A stretch of 47,085 nucleotides of DNA from Anaerolinea sp. (GCA_014879835.1 JACSRJ010000096.1:1-47085), one strand, 5' to 3'; counted from the first letter of the stretch, positions 8,917 to 17,514 are shown. The notes: generated by a model from the letters alone, not told the origin. Made by a program: numbers and translations.

Positions 8917-9921
8917 ATGAAGTCCGCTAAAACAATGGTGGTCATGTTCACCCTGATGATGCTTGCAGTATCAGGCATCATGCCTATTCAGGCTTCGGAT
9001 GGAATGGCAAAAGTCGGCCTCATGATGTGGATCGGTAACGAGGCCTTCATAGAGGAGATGACTCGTCTCGGTTATGTAGAAGGGCAAAATATCTCGTACT
9101 TTGCCCTCAATTATGCTGACTTGAAGCCAGAAGACTTTCAAAATGGATTCAAGACACAGCTCCAAATGATGGTGGATTCCCAGATTGACGTCTTGGTCAC
9201 CAATACTGACAGCGACGCGGTTTATTATCGGGAAACACTCGGAACGATCCCCATGGTGTTTGCGCGTTCTGACGATCCTGTGGCAACGGGCGCTGTTGCA
9301 GACCTTATCAAACCCGGTGGCTTCACCACCGGAATTATCACGAACAAACCCCATGAACGCCGTCTTCAAATTTTGACGGAGATCAAACCCAACACCAAAA
9401 AGGTGTACTATCTCTACAGCACCTTAACCGCCGATGCGGAACCTGTCCTAAAGCAGGTTCAGAGCGTCGCCCAGTCCCTTAATGTGGAGATCATCCCCGG
9501 TGCGTTGACCGACCCGCAGTCAATTGGGACCGTGTTGGATAATATGCCGGAGGATATTGATTGGATATTCCTAACCCCTTATGTTTATCTTGATGAGCCG
9601 TCCCTCCAAAAGTTGATGGACTTATCCAATGCCCGTCAGGCCGGTTTGTGTTACTTTGTTGACTCCGTACCGCCGGGATATGTGATGGGGTATGGGCCGA
9701 GCCTTGATGATACTGCGCGGCAGGCCGCCCGGATTGTTGATCGGATTTTGCGTGGGGGTAACCCTGCGGAACTACCGGTTGAGATCGCTGAAAACTATCT
9801 CACCATAAACCTTGAGGCAGCGCAAGTCATTAACCTCGCGGTACCTGAAGCCACTTTACGTCAGGCGAATCTGATTATTCGCCCCGGATACTTCGATCCT
9901 ACTCCTACACCCGGTAATTGA
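8917..9921 (+). CDS. ABC-type substrate-binding protein (PF04392-like), orphan
   Basis: This 334-residue protein has a signal peptide (about residues 1-26, ending MPIQAS) and a two-lobed periplasmic binding fold of the ABC_sub_bind family. Recognisable family landmarks are the early FIEEMTRLGYVEGQN segment, IDVLVTNTDSDAVYYRE, TIPMVFARSDDPVATG and the C-terminal AARIVDRILRGGNPAELPVE. Members normally work with a permease and an ATPase for import of amino-acid-like or other ligands. None is present here; the next gene, 63 bp downstream on the same strand, is a membrane histidine kinase. The protein therefore probably presents a ligand to that kinase rather than to a transporter (inference). The start has AAGGAAA upstream. 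Confidence 0.85.
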   Translation: MKSAKTMVVMFTLMMLAVSGIMPIQASDGMAKVGLMMWIGNEAFIEEMTRLGYVEGQNISYFALNYADLKPEDFQNGFKTQLQMMVDSQIDVLVTNTDSDAVYYRETLGTIPMVFARSDDPVATGAVADLIKPGGFTTGIITNKPHERRLQILTEIKPNTKKVYYLYSTLTADAEPVLKQVQSVAQSLNVEIIPGALTDPQSIGTVLDNMPEDIDWIFLTPYVYLDEPSLQKLMDLSNARQAGLCYFVDSVPPGYVMGYGPSLDDTARQAARIVDRILRGGNPAELPVEIAENYLTINLEAAQVINLAVPEATLRQANLIIRPGYFDPTPTPGN

Positions 9922-9984
9922 GCAGATAGCAGCGCTCACCAAACATCACACCACAAACCAAATATCCTGAGAAAGATGTGATTT

Positions 9985-11832
9985 ATGTTCAAAAGCTTGC
10001 GCATCCGCTTAACTGCTCTGTTTGTTATCCTCACGATTATGCCGCTGGTGATCATGGGATATCTGACTTCTTCCACTGGTGTTGAAACCCTCCAGAAGGA
10101 AGCGGTGCGGTTACAAAGTCAAATTGCCCGCCAAGTATCGATCCGATTGGGGGCCTTTTTCCGCGAACGTCAGAACGAGCTGCTCACCTTGACCCAAGTG
10201 GCCGGTTTGGGTTCACTATCGGCAAATGTTCAGCAAGGCACCTTGCTTTCGCTCCTGAGCAAACAGCCCGCCTATTACCGACTGATACTGGCGCAGGCGG
10301 ATGGGCTGGAGACAATCCGACTCACCCGTGGGTCGCTTGTTGCCACCGCCAACCTTAGCGACCGGAGCAGTGATCCCCTGTTTAAGGAAACCATCAGTAC
10401 CAACATCACCCAATATAGTCAGATTCGCTTCGATGATGATGCCCGTGACCGATTGTTGACGATGATGATCCCCATCGAAGATCTGTTCACAGGTCAGGTC
10501 AGTGCGGTACTTATTGCAGATCTACGTTTCCAGAATGTTGAGGAAGAGGTACTCCGCGCCTTTAACCTCACGGATAATGATGAAGTGTTCATCCTTGACC
10601 GGGATAATGTGGTGACCGCTCATCGGAATCCTAGTTTGGTGATCAACCGCACCGTCTTTGACCTGCCCGGTGTTGAAGGACGGATGGTTGGGCTGAACGG
10701 GGATGACCTCTTTTTAGCCACGGACAAAATTCAGTTGGGGGATCTAACCCTTACGGTAGTTGCCGGGACTAGTTATGCCAATGCAACTGCTATCGCCACC
10801 AATTTGTTTCAAATTTTTGGGATCATCACCCTCGTCACCTTGGCCGTGTCAAGTATTATCGTCATTTTTGCGGTGAGTGGCGTGGTGAATCCAATCGTAA
10901 AGCTCTCCCAAGTGGCACAGGCGATTCGGGATGGGAATCTCAACGCAAAGGCGGAAGTTTCCCGATCTGACGAAATCGGTAAAATGGCCCAAACCTTCAA
11001 CAGCATGACGGATCGACTGCGGCAAACCCTGACTGGGTTACAAAGCCATGTGGAGGAGCTTGAGAAAGCCCGGGTGGAGCGGGAAAAGCTGATCAGCGAC
11101 TTGCAGGCCGCCAAACGGTTGGCAGAAGAAAACTCCCGGCTCAAATCTGAGTTTCTTGCCACCATGTCGCACGAACTGCGCACCCCACTCAATGCCATTG
11201 AAGGTTTTACTGGCATCGTCATGAACAAACTCGGTGGAACAGACTATAACAGCAAAACCGGCGGTTATTTAGCGCGGATTCGCTCAAATAGTGCACGCCT
11301 TCTGAGTCTCATTAACGACTTCCTCGATTTATCACGGGTGGAGGCCGGACGGCTTGAATTTGCCAACCAGCCCTTCTCACCAGCCCAGATGGTGAAGCGC
11401 TGGCAAGAAGAGATCGGCGTATTGGCTGAAAACAAAGGCCTAAAATTCAACGTTAAGCTTGATCCTGCACTGCCTGAGAAAATGCGTGGTGATGAAGAAG
11501 CCATCTCAAAGATCGCCCTTAACTTGTTGGGGAACGCGATTAAATTCACTGAAGCGGGGGAGATTAACCTTTCGCTGGCCTGTACCGACGGTACTTGGAA
11601 TATCTCGGTCCAAGATACGGGTATTGGTCTCCCGCCGCACGCCCGCGAATTTATCTTTGAGGAGTTTCGGCAGGTTGATCAATCCTCACGGCGTAAGTAT
11701 GGGGGCACTGGGTTGGGTTTGGCCATTGTGCAGAAATATACCCGTGCGATGGGTGGAACCGTTAACGTTAAAAGCGAGCTTGGCAAGGGTAGTACATTCA
11801 CGGTATCACTTCCGGCAAACAGTGTAAACTGA
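9985..11832 (+). CDS. Membrane sensor histidine kinase (Cache-like sensor, HAMP, HisKA, HATPase)
   Basis: This 615-residue kinase senses an extracytoplasmic signal and autophosphorylates on histidine. Helix 1 spans about residues 8-28, and a periplasmic Cache-like sensor domain about 35-270. Helix 2 spans about 274-299, HAMP about 300-352, a coiled coil about 350-388, and HisKA follows with phospho-acceptor H396 in MSHELRTPLN. The ATPase domain shows the N box NLLGNAIKF (513-521), the G1 box DTGIGLP (544-550) and the G2 box GGTGLGLA (573-580). There is no attached receiver domain; two separate receiver genes follow directly, the first after 22 bp. The upstream binding protein probably docks on its sensor domain (inference). 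The kinase at 24160-25986 is a paralogue. Confidence 0.92.
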   Translation: MFKSLRIRLTALFVILTIMPLVIMGYLTSSTGVETLQKEAVRLQSQIARQVSIRLGAFFRERQNELLTLTQVAGLGSLSANVQQGTLLSLLSKQPAYYRLILAQADGLETIRLTRGSLVATANLSDRSSDPLFKETISTNITQYSQIRFDDDARDRLLTMMIPIEDLFTGQVSAVLIADLRFQNVEEEVLRAFNLTDNDEVFILDRDNVVTAHRNPSLVINRTVFDLPGVEGRMVGLNGDDLFLATDKIQLGDLTLTVVAGTSYANATAIATNLFQIFGIITLVTLAVSSIIVIFAVSGVVNPIVKLSQVAQAIRDGNLNAKAEVSRSDEIGKMAQTFNSMTDRLRQTLTGLQSHVEELEKARVEREKLISDLQAAKRLAEENSRLKSEFLATMSHELRTPLNAIEGFTGIVMNKLGGTDYNSKTGGYLARIRSNSARLLSLINDFLDLSRVEAGRLEFANQPFSPAQMVKRWQEEIGVLAENKGLKFNVKLDPALPEKMRGDEEAISKIALNLLGNAIKFTEAGEINLSLACTDGTWNISVQDTGIGLPPHAREFIFEEFRQVDQSSRRKYGGTGLGLAIVQKYTRAMGGTVNVKSELGKGSTFTVSLPANSVN

Positions 11833-11854
11833 CGATTCTGGGGAAAGGTGCACT

Positions 11855-12280
11855 ATGTTTGATTTACCACGTGATCTGCTGAAGGGCTGGGATATTGCAG
11901 TGATTGATGATGAAGAAGACAGCCTTCTGGTTGCCCAAGTCATCCTTGATGAGTATGGGGCAACCACCCATACCGCTTCCAACGGTGAGGAAGGTCTTGA
12001 AATCATCCGCCGGGTCAAACCCCGATTCGTCATCTCTGATCTTTCAATGCCAGTGCTTGATGGCTGGGGCCTTATCAACAAAATGCAGAATGATCCGGTT
12101 CTAAAAGATATTCCGGCAATCGCCCTGACTGCCCATGCCATGGTTGGGGATCGGGATCGTGCGGTTGCCATGGGGTTTCACAACTACTTAACCAAACCCC
12201 TGACCGTTGAAACCTTCATTCAGGATCTCGTCAACTTGTTGATCGATATTCCTGAACTGGCGGAGGAACTGAATATCTGA
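11855..12280 (+). CDS. Stand-alone response regulator receiver (first receiver of module 1)
   Basis: This 141-residue CheY-like receiver has no output domain. The acidic pocket is D18-D19 plus E20-E21, the phospho-acceptor is D62 in SDLSMPVLDGW, and the conserved switch residues are T92 (LTAHAM) and K114 (YLTKPL). The C-terminal tail (VNLLIDIPELAEEL) is also kept in its paralogue at 25999-26442, which shares the distinctive block GDRDRAV..GFHNYL. It is the likely direct phosphorylation target of the kinase encoded 22 bp upstream. A GGGGAAAGG-like ribosome site precedes the start. Confidence 0.92.
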   Translation: MFDLPRDLLKGWDIAVIDDEEDSLLVAQVILDEYGATTHTASNGEEGLEIIRRVKPRFVISDLSMPVLDGWGLINKMQNDPVLKDIPAIALTAHAMVGDRDRAVAMGFHNYLTKPLTVETFIQDLVNLLIDIPELAEELNI

Positions 12281-12364
12281 AAGGGACTGACCCAACAGAT
12301 AATCAGCCACACAAGATCACAAAGCCTGAAGGATGTGCTTCAGGCAAAGTTCTGGCACCAATTG

Positions 12365-12441
12365 CCCTACACCATCCCTGATGAGGGGATTCCCGATGCG
12401 CATCGGGATAAGGAGTGTAGGGGGCGTTTCTAAAGCGCCCC
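12365..12441. repeat. Nested palindromes between the two receiver genes
   Basis: CCCTACAC (12365-12372) pairs with GTGTAGGG (12415-12422), enclosing a perfect 18-base palindrome TCCCGATGCGCATCGGGA (12391-12408). A second hairpin, GGGGCG/CGCCCC (12421-12441), follows. The structure lies in the 215-bp gap inside an apparent operon and could be an attenuator, an RNA-processing signal that sets different protein levels, or an inserted small repeat. Confidence 0.6.
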
Positions 12442-12495
12442 AAAAGTGCCGCGTTCAGTCAGAACATATAAACAGTTACCTAACAGAGGATAATC

Positions 12496-12873
12496 ATGGT
12501 CACAGGTAAATGGCGTATTCTGGTGGTTGAGGATGACTCCGACGGGCAGGAAGTGATGGCCACCCTTTTAGGGCATCTCAACATCGCCACAGATATTGCC
12601 TCCGATGCCTCCGAAGCCGAGCAGTTCTTGTCTCAATCTGGGGATGCCTACAGTGCAGCCATTATTGATCTGGCTCTTCCTGATAAAGACGGTTGGCAGG
12701 TGCTGGCCGGAATCTTGGCGAATCCGCAGACAGCATCTCTGCCCTGTATCGCTGTAACCGCCTTCCATACCTCCAAACTTCGGGAAGACGCGATTCTGGC
12801 AGGGTTCAAAGCCTATTTTCCCAAGCCTATTGATGGGACTCGATTCCTGCGCGAACTAGAGAGCATCCTGTAA
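12496..12873 (+). CDS. Stand-alone response regulator receiver (second receiver of module 1)
   Basis: This 125-residue CheY-like protein consists of a receiver domain only. The acidic pocket is E12-D13-D14, the phospho-acceptor is D58 in IIDLALPDKDGW, and the switch residues are T88 and K110 (PKPID). It is closer in sequence to the second receiver of the other module (26432-26806) than to its own neighbour, sharing IDLALP..DGW and PKPI. Two receivers behind one kinase suggest either a branched output or one acting as phosphate sink. The start has an AGAGGA site upstream (12484-12489). Confidence 0.9.
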   Translation: MVTGKWRILVVEDDSDGQEVMATLLGHLNIATDIASDASEAEQFLSQSGDAYSAAIIDLALPDKDGWQVLAGILANPQTASLPCIAVTAFHTSKLREDAILAGFKAYFPKPIDGTRFLRELESIL

Positions 12874-12883
12874 TTTTTGGCAG

Positions 12884-12916
12884 ACATACTGTCGCACCCC
12901 GGCAGTATGTTCTTAT
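12884..12916 (+). terminator. Weak hairpin after the second receiver gene
   Basis: ACATACTG (12884-12891) and CAGTATGT (12903-12910) form an 8-bp stem with an 11-nt loop, followed by TCTTAT. The next gene starts 22 bp later, so read-through or partial termination is likely. Confidence 0.4.
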
Positions 12917-12937
12917 AAATCGATTGGGGAATCACCT

Positions 12938-13342
12938 ATGGCTATTAAAGTATATTGGTCGGTGCCACAACGGATACTCACCGTAGAACTCGAAGGCATG
13001 TTGAACTTCGAAGATTTTAAGCGCCTAGACCATATCATCAATGATTGTCTAGACCACGAAAAGCCCAGTGCACCTGTGGTATTGATGGTGGATATCACCC
13101 GACAAGCGCGCATCCCACAGGCCTTTGCGCAGATCAAAGCAACGCAAACTTGTTTACATCGCCCAGAACTTCAGTGGATATTGGTTGCAGGAAAGAATAA
13201 GTTTATGCGGTTGATGATGATGCTGACCTACAATCTATGTCGGCAAAGTCTGCGGCTTCTCGATGATGTTGATCAGGCTATTGATATTGGATGTAGGCTC
13301 ACCAACCGTTCCCCAAATGAAGCCCATCCGTTAACCCCTTGA
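12938..13342 (+). CDS. STAS/SpoIIAA-like hypothetical protein
   Basis: This 134-residue soluble protein has no catalytic motif that I recognise. Its pattern of a short N-terminal beta segment (IKVYWSVPQRILTVELEG), an amphipathic helix (NFEDFKRLDHIINDCL), a core strand (PVVLMVDIT) and a later strand (LQWILVAGK) resembles the SpoIIAA-like/STAS fold of anti-sigma antagonists. It closes the cluster of binding protein, kinase and two receivers, so it may be the output partner that relays the signal by protein contact. The fold assignment is by eye and uncertain. No copy accompanies the second kinase module. The terminal 20 residues are polar. Confidence 0.6.
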   Translation: MAIKVYWSVPQRILTVELEGMLNFEDFKRLDHIINDCLDHEKPSAPVVLMVDITRQARIPQAFAQIKATQTCLHRPELQWILVAGKNKFMRLMMMLTYNLCRQSLRLLDDVDQAIDIGCRLTNRSPNEAHPLTP

Positions 13343-13705
13343 TCATGAGGATGTGTTACCTTGGAGTCGTAAGCGTTCAGCTCTCACCGAGTCCGGCTAC
13401 ATCGTCCTCAGCAAAAGGACAGAGAAACACATCAATGATTTGCGTTACACACGATGGGCAGGACGCAGACGAGGTGCGCTCAACACGACGGCTTGAGAGG
13501 GGATAGGCTCACTTGTCGAACCCAGTGCCAGAAGTTCCCCTCTTATAGATGATCATCGCGCTGATCCCAGAGGGCGTGGCAATGGGCATCAAGGCTGTGA
13601 ACTTCGCGCTGGGCGCGTTGCAGGAAGGAATCAAAAGGCATGGGTGCCTCCTACAGCCCGGCGATAGGAAGCTGCTTCGGTCCACACCAGCCTCGAAAGG
13701 ATAAA
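13343..13705. other. 363-bp gap with one long-range hairpin, no gene
   Basis: No supported gene lies here. AGAGGGGA (13496-13503) and TCCCCTCT (13536-13543) can pair across a 32-nt loop and are followed by TATAGAT. The reading frame that begins at 13640 extends into the esterase gene, but its first 22 codons lack a ribosome site and are probably untranslated. Confidence 0.45.
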
Positions 13706-14515
13706 ATGATGCTCCCTCAAATCCTCCCCGGCGCAGAGCCGGTCTACTTCCCCGGTGGAAAAGTAGGATGTTTAGTGCTGCATGGGGTAACCGCATCCCC
13801 ACAAGAAGTATATTGGCTCGCTGAATATCTGTCTCAGCAGGGGTATACCGTGTGCTTGCCCCGGCATTTTGGCCATGGTTTGGTGGATCGCCATACGATC
13901 AAACGGGCACGCTGGCAAGATTGGTATCTGAGCGCCCTCGATGCCTATCATCTGCTCCGCCGAAACTGCGATCAGGTCTTTGTGATGGGACTCTCGATGG
14001 GTGGCCTGATCAGTTTACTGTTGGCATCTGCGCTGCCTGTGGATGGGGTAGCAGCGCTGGCCGCGCCCTTGTTTATCAATGCTAAAAATCAATGGTTGGC
14101 CCACATTCTCCGCCATTTTGGGGTAAGGGTAGCGAAGTTTGATCAGTCTGTCGATCCGGTTGATCAGCGCATCCGCGAGATGCAGCGTGATCGGGGCGAA
14201 CCGGAGACTGGACGTGTGGCCTATTATGAACATACTGCTTCTGGGGTAGCGGAGTTGTTCCTCCTTCAAAAAGTGGTGATGCAGCATTTGGGAGCAGTCA
14301 CCGCGCCCGCGCTTTTGATCTACTCTGAGAAAGACAGTGCAGTCCCCTTTGGAAACCTATCTCTTTTAGAGCGCAACCTGAGCCGTAGTCGGGCCATCAC
14401 CACCCTGCCCCTAAAACAAAGTGATCACATCATCACCAACGATCTCGAACACCAACAGGTTTTTGAGGCGGTAGGAGCGTTTGTGAAACAATACAGCGGC
14501 TCTAGTTCTGCCTAA
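13706..14515 (+). CDS. Alpha/beta hydrolase, carboxylesterase/monoacylglycerol-lipase type
   Basis: This 269-residue protein resembles Est30-type carboxylesterases, which hydrolyse short-chain esters in the cytoplasm. The nucleophile is S97 in the GLSMGG elbow, and the probable acid and base are D210 (YSEKDSAVP) and H241 (KQSDHIITND). The oxyanion region LHGVTASPQE near residue 25 matches the family HGFTGsp pattern. The double ATG at 13706 is preferred to the ATG at 13640 because AAAGGA lies 5-10 bp upstream and family similarity starts here. It is flanked by gaps and appears to be a single-gene unit. Confidence 0.87.
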   Translation: MMLPQILPGAEPVYFPGGKVGCLVLHGVTASPQEVYWLAEYLSQQGYTVCLPRHFGHGLVDRHTIKRARWQDWYLSALDAYHLLRRNCDQVFVMGLSMGGLISLLLASALPVDGVAALAAPLFINAKNQWLAHILRHFGVRVAKFDQSVDPVDQRIREMQRDRGEPETGRVAYYEHTASGVAELFLLQKVVMQHLGAVTAPALLIYSEKDSAVPFGNLSLLERNLSRSRAITTLPLKQSDHIITNDLEHQQVFEAVGAFVKQYSGSSSA

Positions 14516-14644
14516 TTCCCCGATGCGCCGTGAGCAGATGGGATAGGCATGATCCATTCACCTCCATTCCAGTGCCGGCTTCAAAACATGTCTTTGCTCA
14601 GCAGGGAATGGATGACAGGTTCTAATGCGTTCATGGGCTGATTC

Positions 14645-14673
14645 TTGGCAGTCCTGATCGTACCACTTAGAAT
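14645..14673 (+). promoter_or_regulatory. Sigma-70-like promoter for superoxide dismutase
   Basis: TTGGCA (14645-14650) and TAGAAT (14668-14673) are separated by 17 bp. The predicted start of transcription near 14680 leaves almost no leader for the ATG at 14686 and so supports translation from 14713. Confidence 0.7.
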
Positions 14674-14712
14674 CTATAGGGAGCAATGGCTTTCTCAACA
14701 GGAGGATTGGTA

Positions 14713-15324
14713 ATGCCGAAGTTTGAACTCGCGCCGCTGCCTTATGACTTTGCAGCGTTGGAACCCCACATCGACGCCCAAACGATGCAGATTCATCATG
14801 GCAAACATCATGCGGCGTATGTGAACAACCTCAACACCGCAGCAGACAAACACCCCGAACTGTATGAAAAGAGCGCCGAAGCCCTGATCCAAAGTCTGAT
14901 GTCAGTGCCTGAGGATGTGCGCGTGGCAGTCCGTAACAACGCGGGTGGTCATGTTAACCACACCATGTTTTGGAAATTGATGTCGGCCAAACCCGGCCCC
15001 ATCAGTACCGAACTGAGCGCTGCGATCAACAGCACGTTTACCTCGCTCGATAACTTCAAGACTCAGTTTGCGGATGCCGCCATGAAGCGCTTTGGTTCAG
15101 GGTGGGCGTGGTTGGTGGTGGATGGGGATGGGCTTAAGATCATCTCGATGCCCAACCAAGATAACCCCCTGATGGAGGGGTTCACCCCCATTTTGGGTGT
15201 AGATGTGTGGGAACACGCCTACTACCTTAAGTACCAGAACCGCCGTGCCGACTATCTAGCGGCATGGTGGAACGTGGTTGACTGGGCTGCGGTCAGCGGC
15301 CTCTACGCCGCCGCGACCAAGTAA
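14713..15324 (+). CDS. sodA: Superoxide dismutase, Fe/Mn family (Mn-type signature)
   Basis: This 203-residue enzyme converts superoxide to oxygen and hydrogen peroxide. The four metal ligands are H28 (QIHHGKHH), H83 (VNHTMFW), D164 and H168 ([11 protein letters not shown]). The motif NNAGGHVNH has Gly residues where Fe-type enzymes usually have Gln, and a Gln is found at MPNQDNPLM; both favour manganese or cambialistic use, which sequence alone cannot settle. No signal peptide is present, so it is cytoplasmic. The ATG at 14713 has AGGAGG 7 bp upstream; the earlier in-frame ATG at 14686 adds nine residues not typical of the family. A promoter upstream and a strong terminator downstream make it monocistronic. 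Confidence 0.95.
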   Translation: MPKFELAPLPYDFAALEPHIDAQTMQIHHGKHHAAYVNNLNTAADKHPELYEKSAEALIQSLMSVPEDVRVAVRNNAGGHVNHTMFWKLMSAKPGPISTELSAAINSTFTSLDNFKTQFADAAMKRFGSGWAWLVVDGDGLKIISMPNQDNPLMEGFTPILGVDVWEHAYYLKYQNRRADYLAAWWNVVDWAAVSGLYAAATK

Positions 15325-15344
15325 ACTGCGGCAGGTGTGGTATC

Positions 15345-15383
15345 AATCCCCTCGCTCCGGTGCTGAGCGGGGGGATTTTATTT
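15345..15383 (+). terminator. Strong rho-independent terminator after sodA
   Basis: AATCCCCTCGCTC (15345-15357) pairs with GAGCGGGGGGATT (15365-15377) over 13 bp with one G-U pair and a 7-nt loop, followed by TTTTATTT. Confidence 0.9.
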
Positions 15384-15454
15384 GCTGCACAGCGCGTTAA
15401 AATTAGTGGGCAAAATGTCCGAACCTTGAACAAAATCTAAGGAGAACCCCAAAA

Positions 15455-16876
15455 ATGTCTCAGTATCGTACCGAAAAAGATTCCCTAGGTGAACTGCAAG
15501 TCCCTGCCAACGCCTATTACGGGGTGCAAACTCAGCGTGCGGTGAACAACTTCCCTATCAGCGGACTGAAGCCCTACCCCGCTTTTGTATGGTCGATGGC
15601 AGCGATCAAACGTGCTGCCGCAGAGGTGAACAGCCAGTTGGGGCTGCTTGATGAGAAGCTCGCCAAGGCGATTATTCAAGCAGCAGCGGAAGTCATGGAG
15701 GGTAAGTTTAACGATCAGTTTGTGGTTGATCCCTTTCAGGCAGGTGCTGGAACCAGCCACAATATGAATGTGAATGAGGTCATCGCCGCCCGCGCTAACG
15801 AAATCCTCGGTTACCCCCTATCTCAGGATGCCAAAGGTAAACCTGTTGGCTCCAATGATCATGTGAATATGGCCCAGAGCACCAACGACACCATTCCCAC
15901 CGCGATCCGGGTGGGGGCGCTGTGGCGTCTGAACGAGCTGGTCGAATCTCTGAGCAATCTAGCAAAAGCGCTCAAACAAAAAGCGGCGGAATTTGACGGG
16001 GTGGTCAAAAGCGGACGTACCCACTTGCAAGACGCGGTTCCCGTGCGCCTCGGTCAGGAATTTGGGGCATATGCCAAAGCTGTTGAACGCAATATCGAAA
16101 AGGTGCTGGCGGCCGCTGAAGGGCTGAAGCGCTTGGGGATTGGTGGTACTGCCACCGGCACTGGTTTGAATGCGCACCCTGAGTATCACCCCCGTATGGT
16201 TAAGACTCTGGGTGGGTATCTGAGCATGGAACTCAAAACCAGTGATGATCTTTTTGAGTCCATGCAGAGTATGGGCGACGCGGTCTTTTTCTCTGCGGCC
16301 CTGCGAAACGTGGCCCAAGACCTGACCCGCATCGCCAACGATTTCCGCCTGCTTTCCAGCGGGCCTTCGACCGGACTGGATGAAGTCCGGCTGCCCCCGG
16401 TACAGCCGGGTTCCTCGATCATGCCCGGCAAGGTGAATCCGGTGCTGGCAGAAATGCTCAACATGGCAATGTTCTATGTTATGGGCAACGATCTTACGGT
16501 CATGATGGCCGGGCAGGCAGGGCAGCTTGAACTGAATGTGATGATGCCCATCATCGCCTACTGTCTGTTCCAGTCGATGGACGTGATGATCGGTGCAGTC
16601 AACGCCTTCACCACCAAGTGTGTGGTGGGATTGGTTGCCAATAAGGAAAAAGCAACTGGTTGGTTGGGTAAAAATGCAATTCTGGCGACTGCGCTCAACC
16701 CCATTATCGGCTACCAGAAAGGTGCTGAGGTGGTCAAGAAGGCGATGGCTGAGAACAAGGGTATTGTGGATGTGGTCGTTGAACTGGGCTACATGAACCG
16801 CGAAGAAGCGGAAAAGGCATTGGATGCCACCGCCATGACTCATGGTGGTCTGACGGGCACGCCTGCGGCAGGCTAG
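15455..16876 (+). CDS. aspA: Aspartate ammonia-lyase / class II fumarase family enzyme, probably aspartase
   Basis: This 473-residue protein belongs to the aspartase/fumarase superfamily, whose members form tetramers and eliminate ammonia from aspartate or water from malate, giving fumarate. The signature GSSIMPGKVNPV carries the catalytic serine loop. Several positions favour aspartase over class II fumarase: GAGTS before NMNVNEV (fumarases usually have GSGTQ), KVNPVLAE instead of KVNPTQCE, and AGQAGQLELNVM. Other parts, such as the N terminus YRTEKDSLGELQVPANAYYGVQ, are intermediate, so fumarase activity cannot be excluded. AAGGAG precedes the ATG. It is a single transcription unit between two terminators. 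Confidence 0.88.
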   Translation: MSQYRTEKDSLGELQVPANAYYGVQTQRAVNNFPISGLKPYPAFVWSMAAIKRAAAEVNSQLGLLDEKLAKAIIQAAAEVMEGKFNDQFVVDPFQAGAGTSHNMNVNEVIAARANEILGYPLSQDAKGKPVGSNDHVNMAQSTNDTIPTAIRVGALWRLNELVESLSNLAKALKQKAAEFDGVVKSGRTHLQDAVPVRLGQEFGAYAKAVERNIEKVLAAAEGLKRLGIGGTATGTGLNAHPEYHPRMVKTLGGYLSMELKTSDDLFESMQSMGDAVFFSAALRNVAQDLTRIANDFRLLSSGPSTGLDEVRLPPVQPGSSIMPGKVNPVLAEMLNMAMFYVMGNDLTVMMAGQAGQLELNVMMPIIAYCLFQSMDVMIGAVNAFTTKCVVGLVANKEKATGWLGKNAILATALNPIIGYQKGAEVVKKAMAENKGIVDVVVELGYMNREEAEKALDATAMTHGGLTGTPAAG

Positions 16877-16925
16877 CCCAAAGACTTGGTGCCCTTCAGC
16901 CCTCGTTTTGTGGGCCAGAAGGCAA

Positions 16926-16965
16926 GGGGGGAGGGTTTAATCGCCTCTCCCCCAAGATTCTTTTA
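16926..16965. terminator. Hairpin between convergent genes
   Basis: GGGGGAGGG (16927-16935) pairs with CCTCTCCCCC (16944-16953) with one G-U pair, followed on the plus strand by AAGATTCTTTT. It lies between the convergent aspartase and GTPase genes and may serve both, more clearly the plus strand. Confidence 0.6.
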
Positions 16966-17514
16966 ACTCCCCTGACTCCCCAGCAGGTCTTCAATCCTTG
17001 CGATCAGAATATCCAGCATTTCCATCTCGTGTTCAACAGTGTAGAGGAGTTTAAGGAACAATTCGCGGGCACTCGGACGCTGAACCGCGACCAAGCCCAA
17101 GATTTGCATCATCGAATCCATGCCCACCACTTCCCCTAAGCGTTCGGGCTTGTGGGCGCGGGGTGAATCCTGCTTGTTTGCAGCAACCAGTGTGGGCAGC
17201 AGGGCATAACCCCGGCATGTCTTCAGCATCATTTGGGCCAATGCCCACGAGTCGGGATCAGTGCTGTCCACCACCAAGATATAACCGAGCAGATCACGGG
17301 GATCGATCTCCATCAACGACTCGAAGCGGCTGCCATCCACTGGCGCGATGACACACAACTGCAAGGAATCGTCAATATCGAACAGTCGATATTCGATCCC
17401 CAATTCGTGATCGATGAAGAAGTCATCATCACCCCCCAACGAGGCAAGCAGGGAGCTTTTCCCTGCGCCTTGCGGTCCTGTAATGAAGATGTACAGGGTT
17501 TGACTTTCGCTCAT
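16963..17514 (-). CDS. Small GTPase-like protein (COG2229-like)
   Basis: This 183-residue P-loop protein resembles the bacterial small GTPases related to MglA. The P loop is GPQGAGKSS (residues 13-21), and the guanine-specificity motif is N113-K114-Q115-D116. The switch II region usually reads DTPGQ-like; here it is APVDGSRF, so the G3 motif is degenerate and hydrolysis may depend on a partner or be weak. It starts 15 bp after a secreted-protein gene on the same strand and is probably co-transcribed with it. Proteins of this type often work with roadblock proteins in polarity or signalling; none is nearby. The function is unknown. Confidence 0.8.
   Translation of the reverse strand: MSESQTLYIFITGPQGAGKSSLLASLGGDDDFFIDHELGIEYRLFDIDDSLQLCVIAPVDGSRFESLMEIDPRDLLGYILVVDSTDPDSWALAQMMLKTCRGYALLPTLVAANKQDSPRAHKPERLGEVVGMDSMMQILGLVAVQRPSARELFLKLLYTVEHEMEMLDILIARIEDLLGSQGS

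Noticed and set aside
8917-9921. Treating the binding protein as part of a complete ABC importer
   Set aside because: No permease or ATPase gene lies on either side; the nearest downstream genes are a kinase and receivers.
13343-13705. Possible structured RNA or riboswitch upstream of the esterase
   Set aside because: The only clear feature is one 8-bp stem with a 32-nt loop; no known riboswitch consensus (for example a c-di-GMP core) could be matched.
14686-14712. Upstream ATG at 14686 as the start of superoxide dismutase
   Set aside because: It lies only a few bases after the predicted transcription start and lacks a ribosome site, while the ATG at 14713 has AGGAGG at ideal distance and fits the family's N terminus.
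15959-16843. Minus-strand reading frame (294 codons) opposite the aspartase gene
   Set aside because: Composition is rich in His and Gln, and the plus strand encodes an unmistakable aspartase/fumarase.
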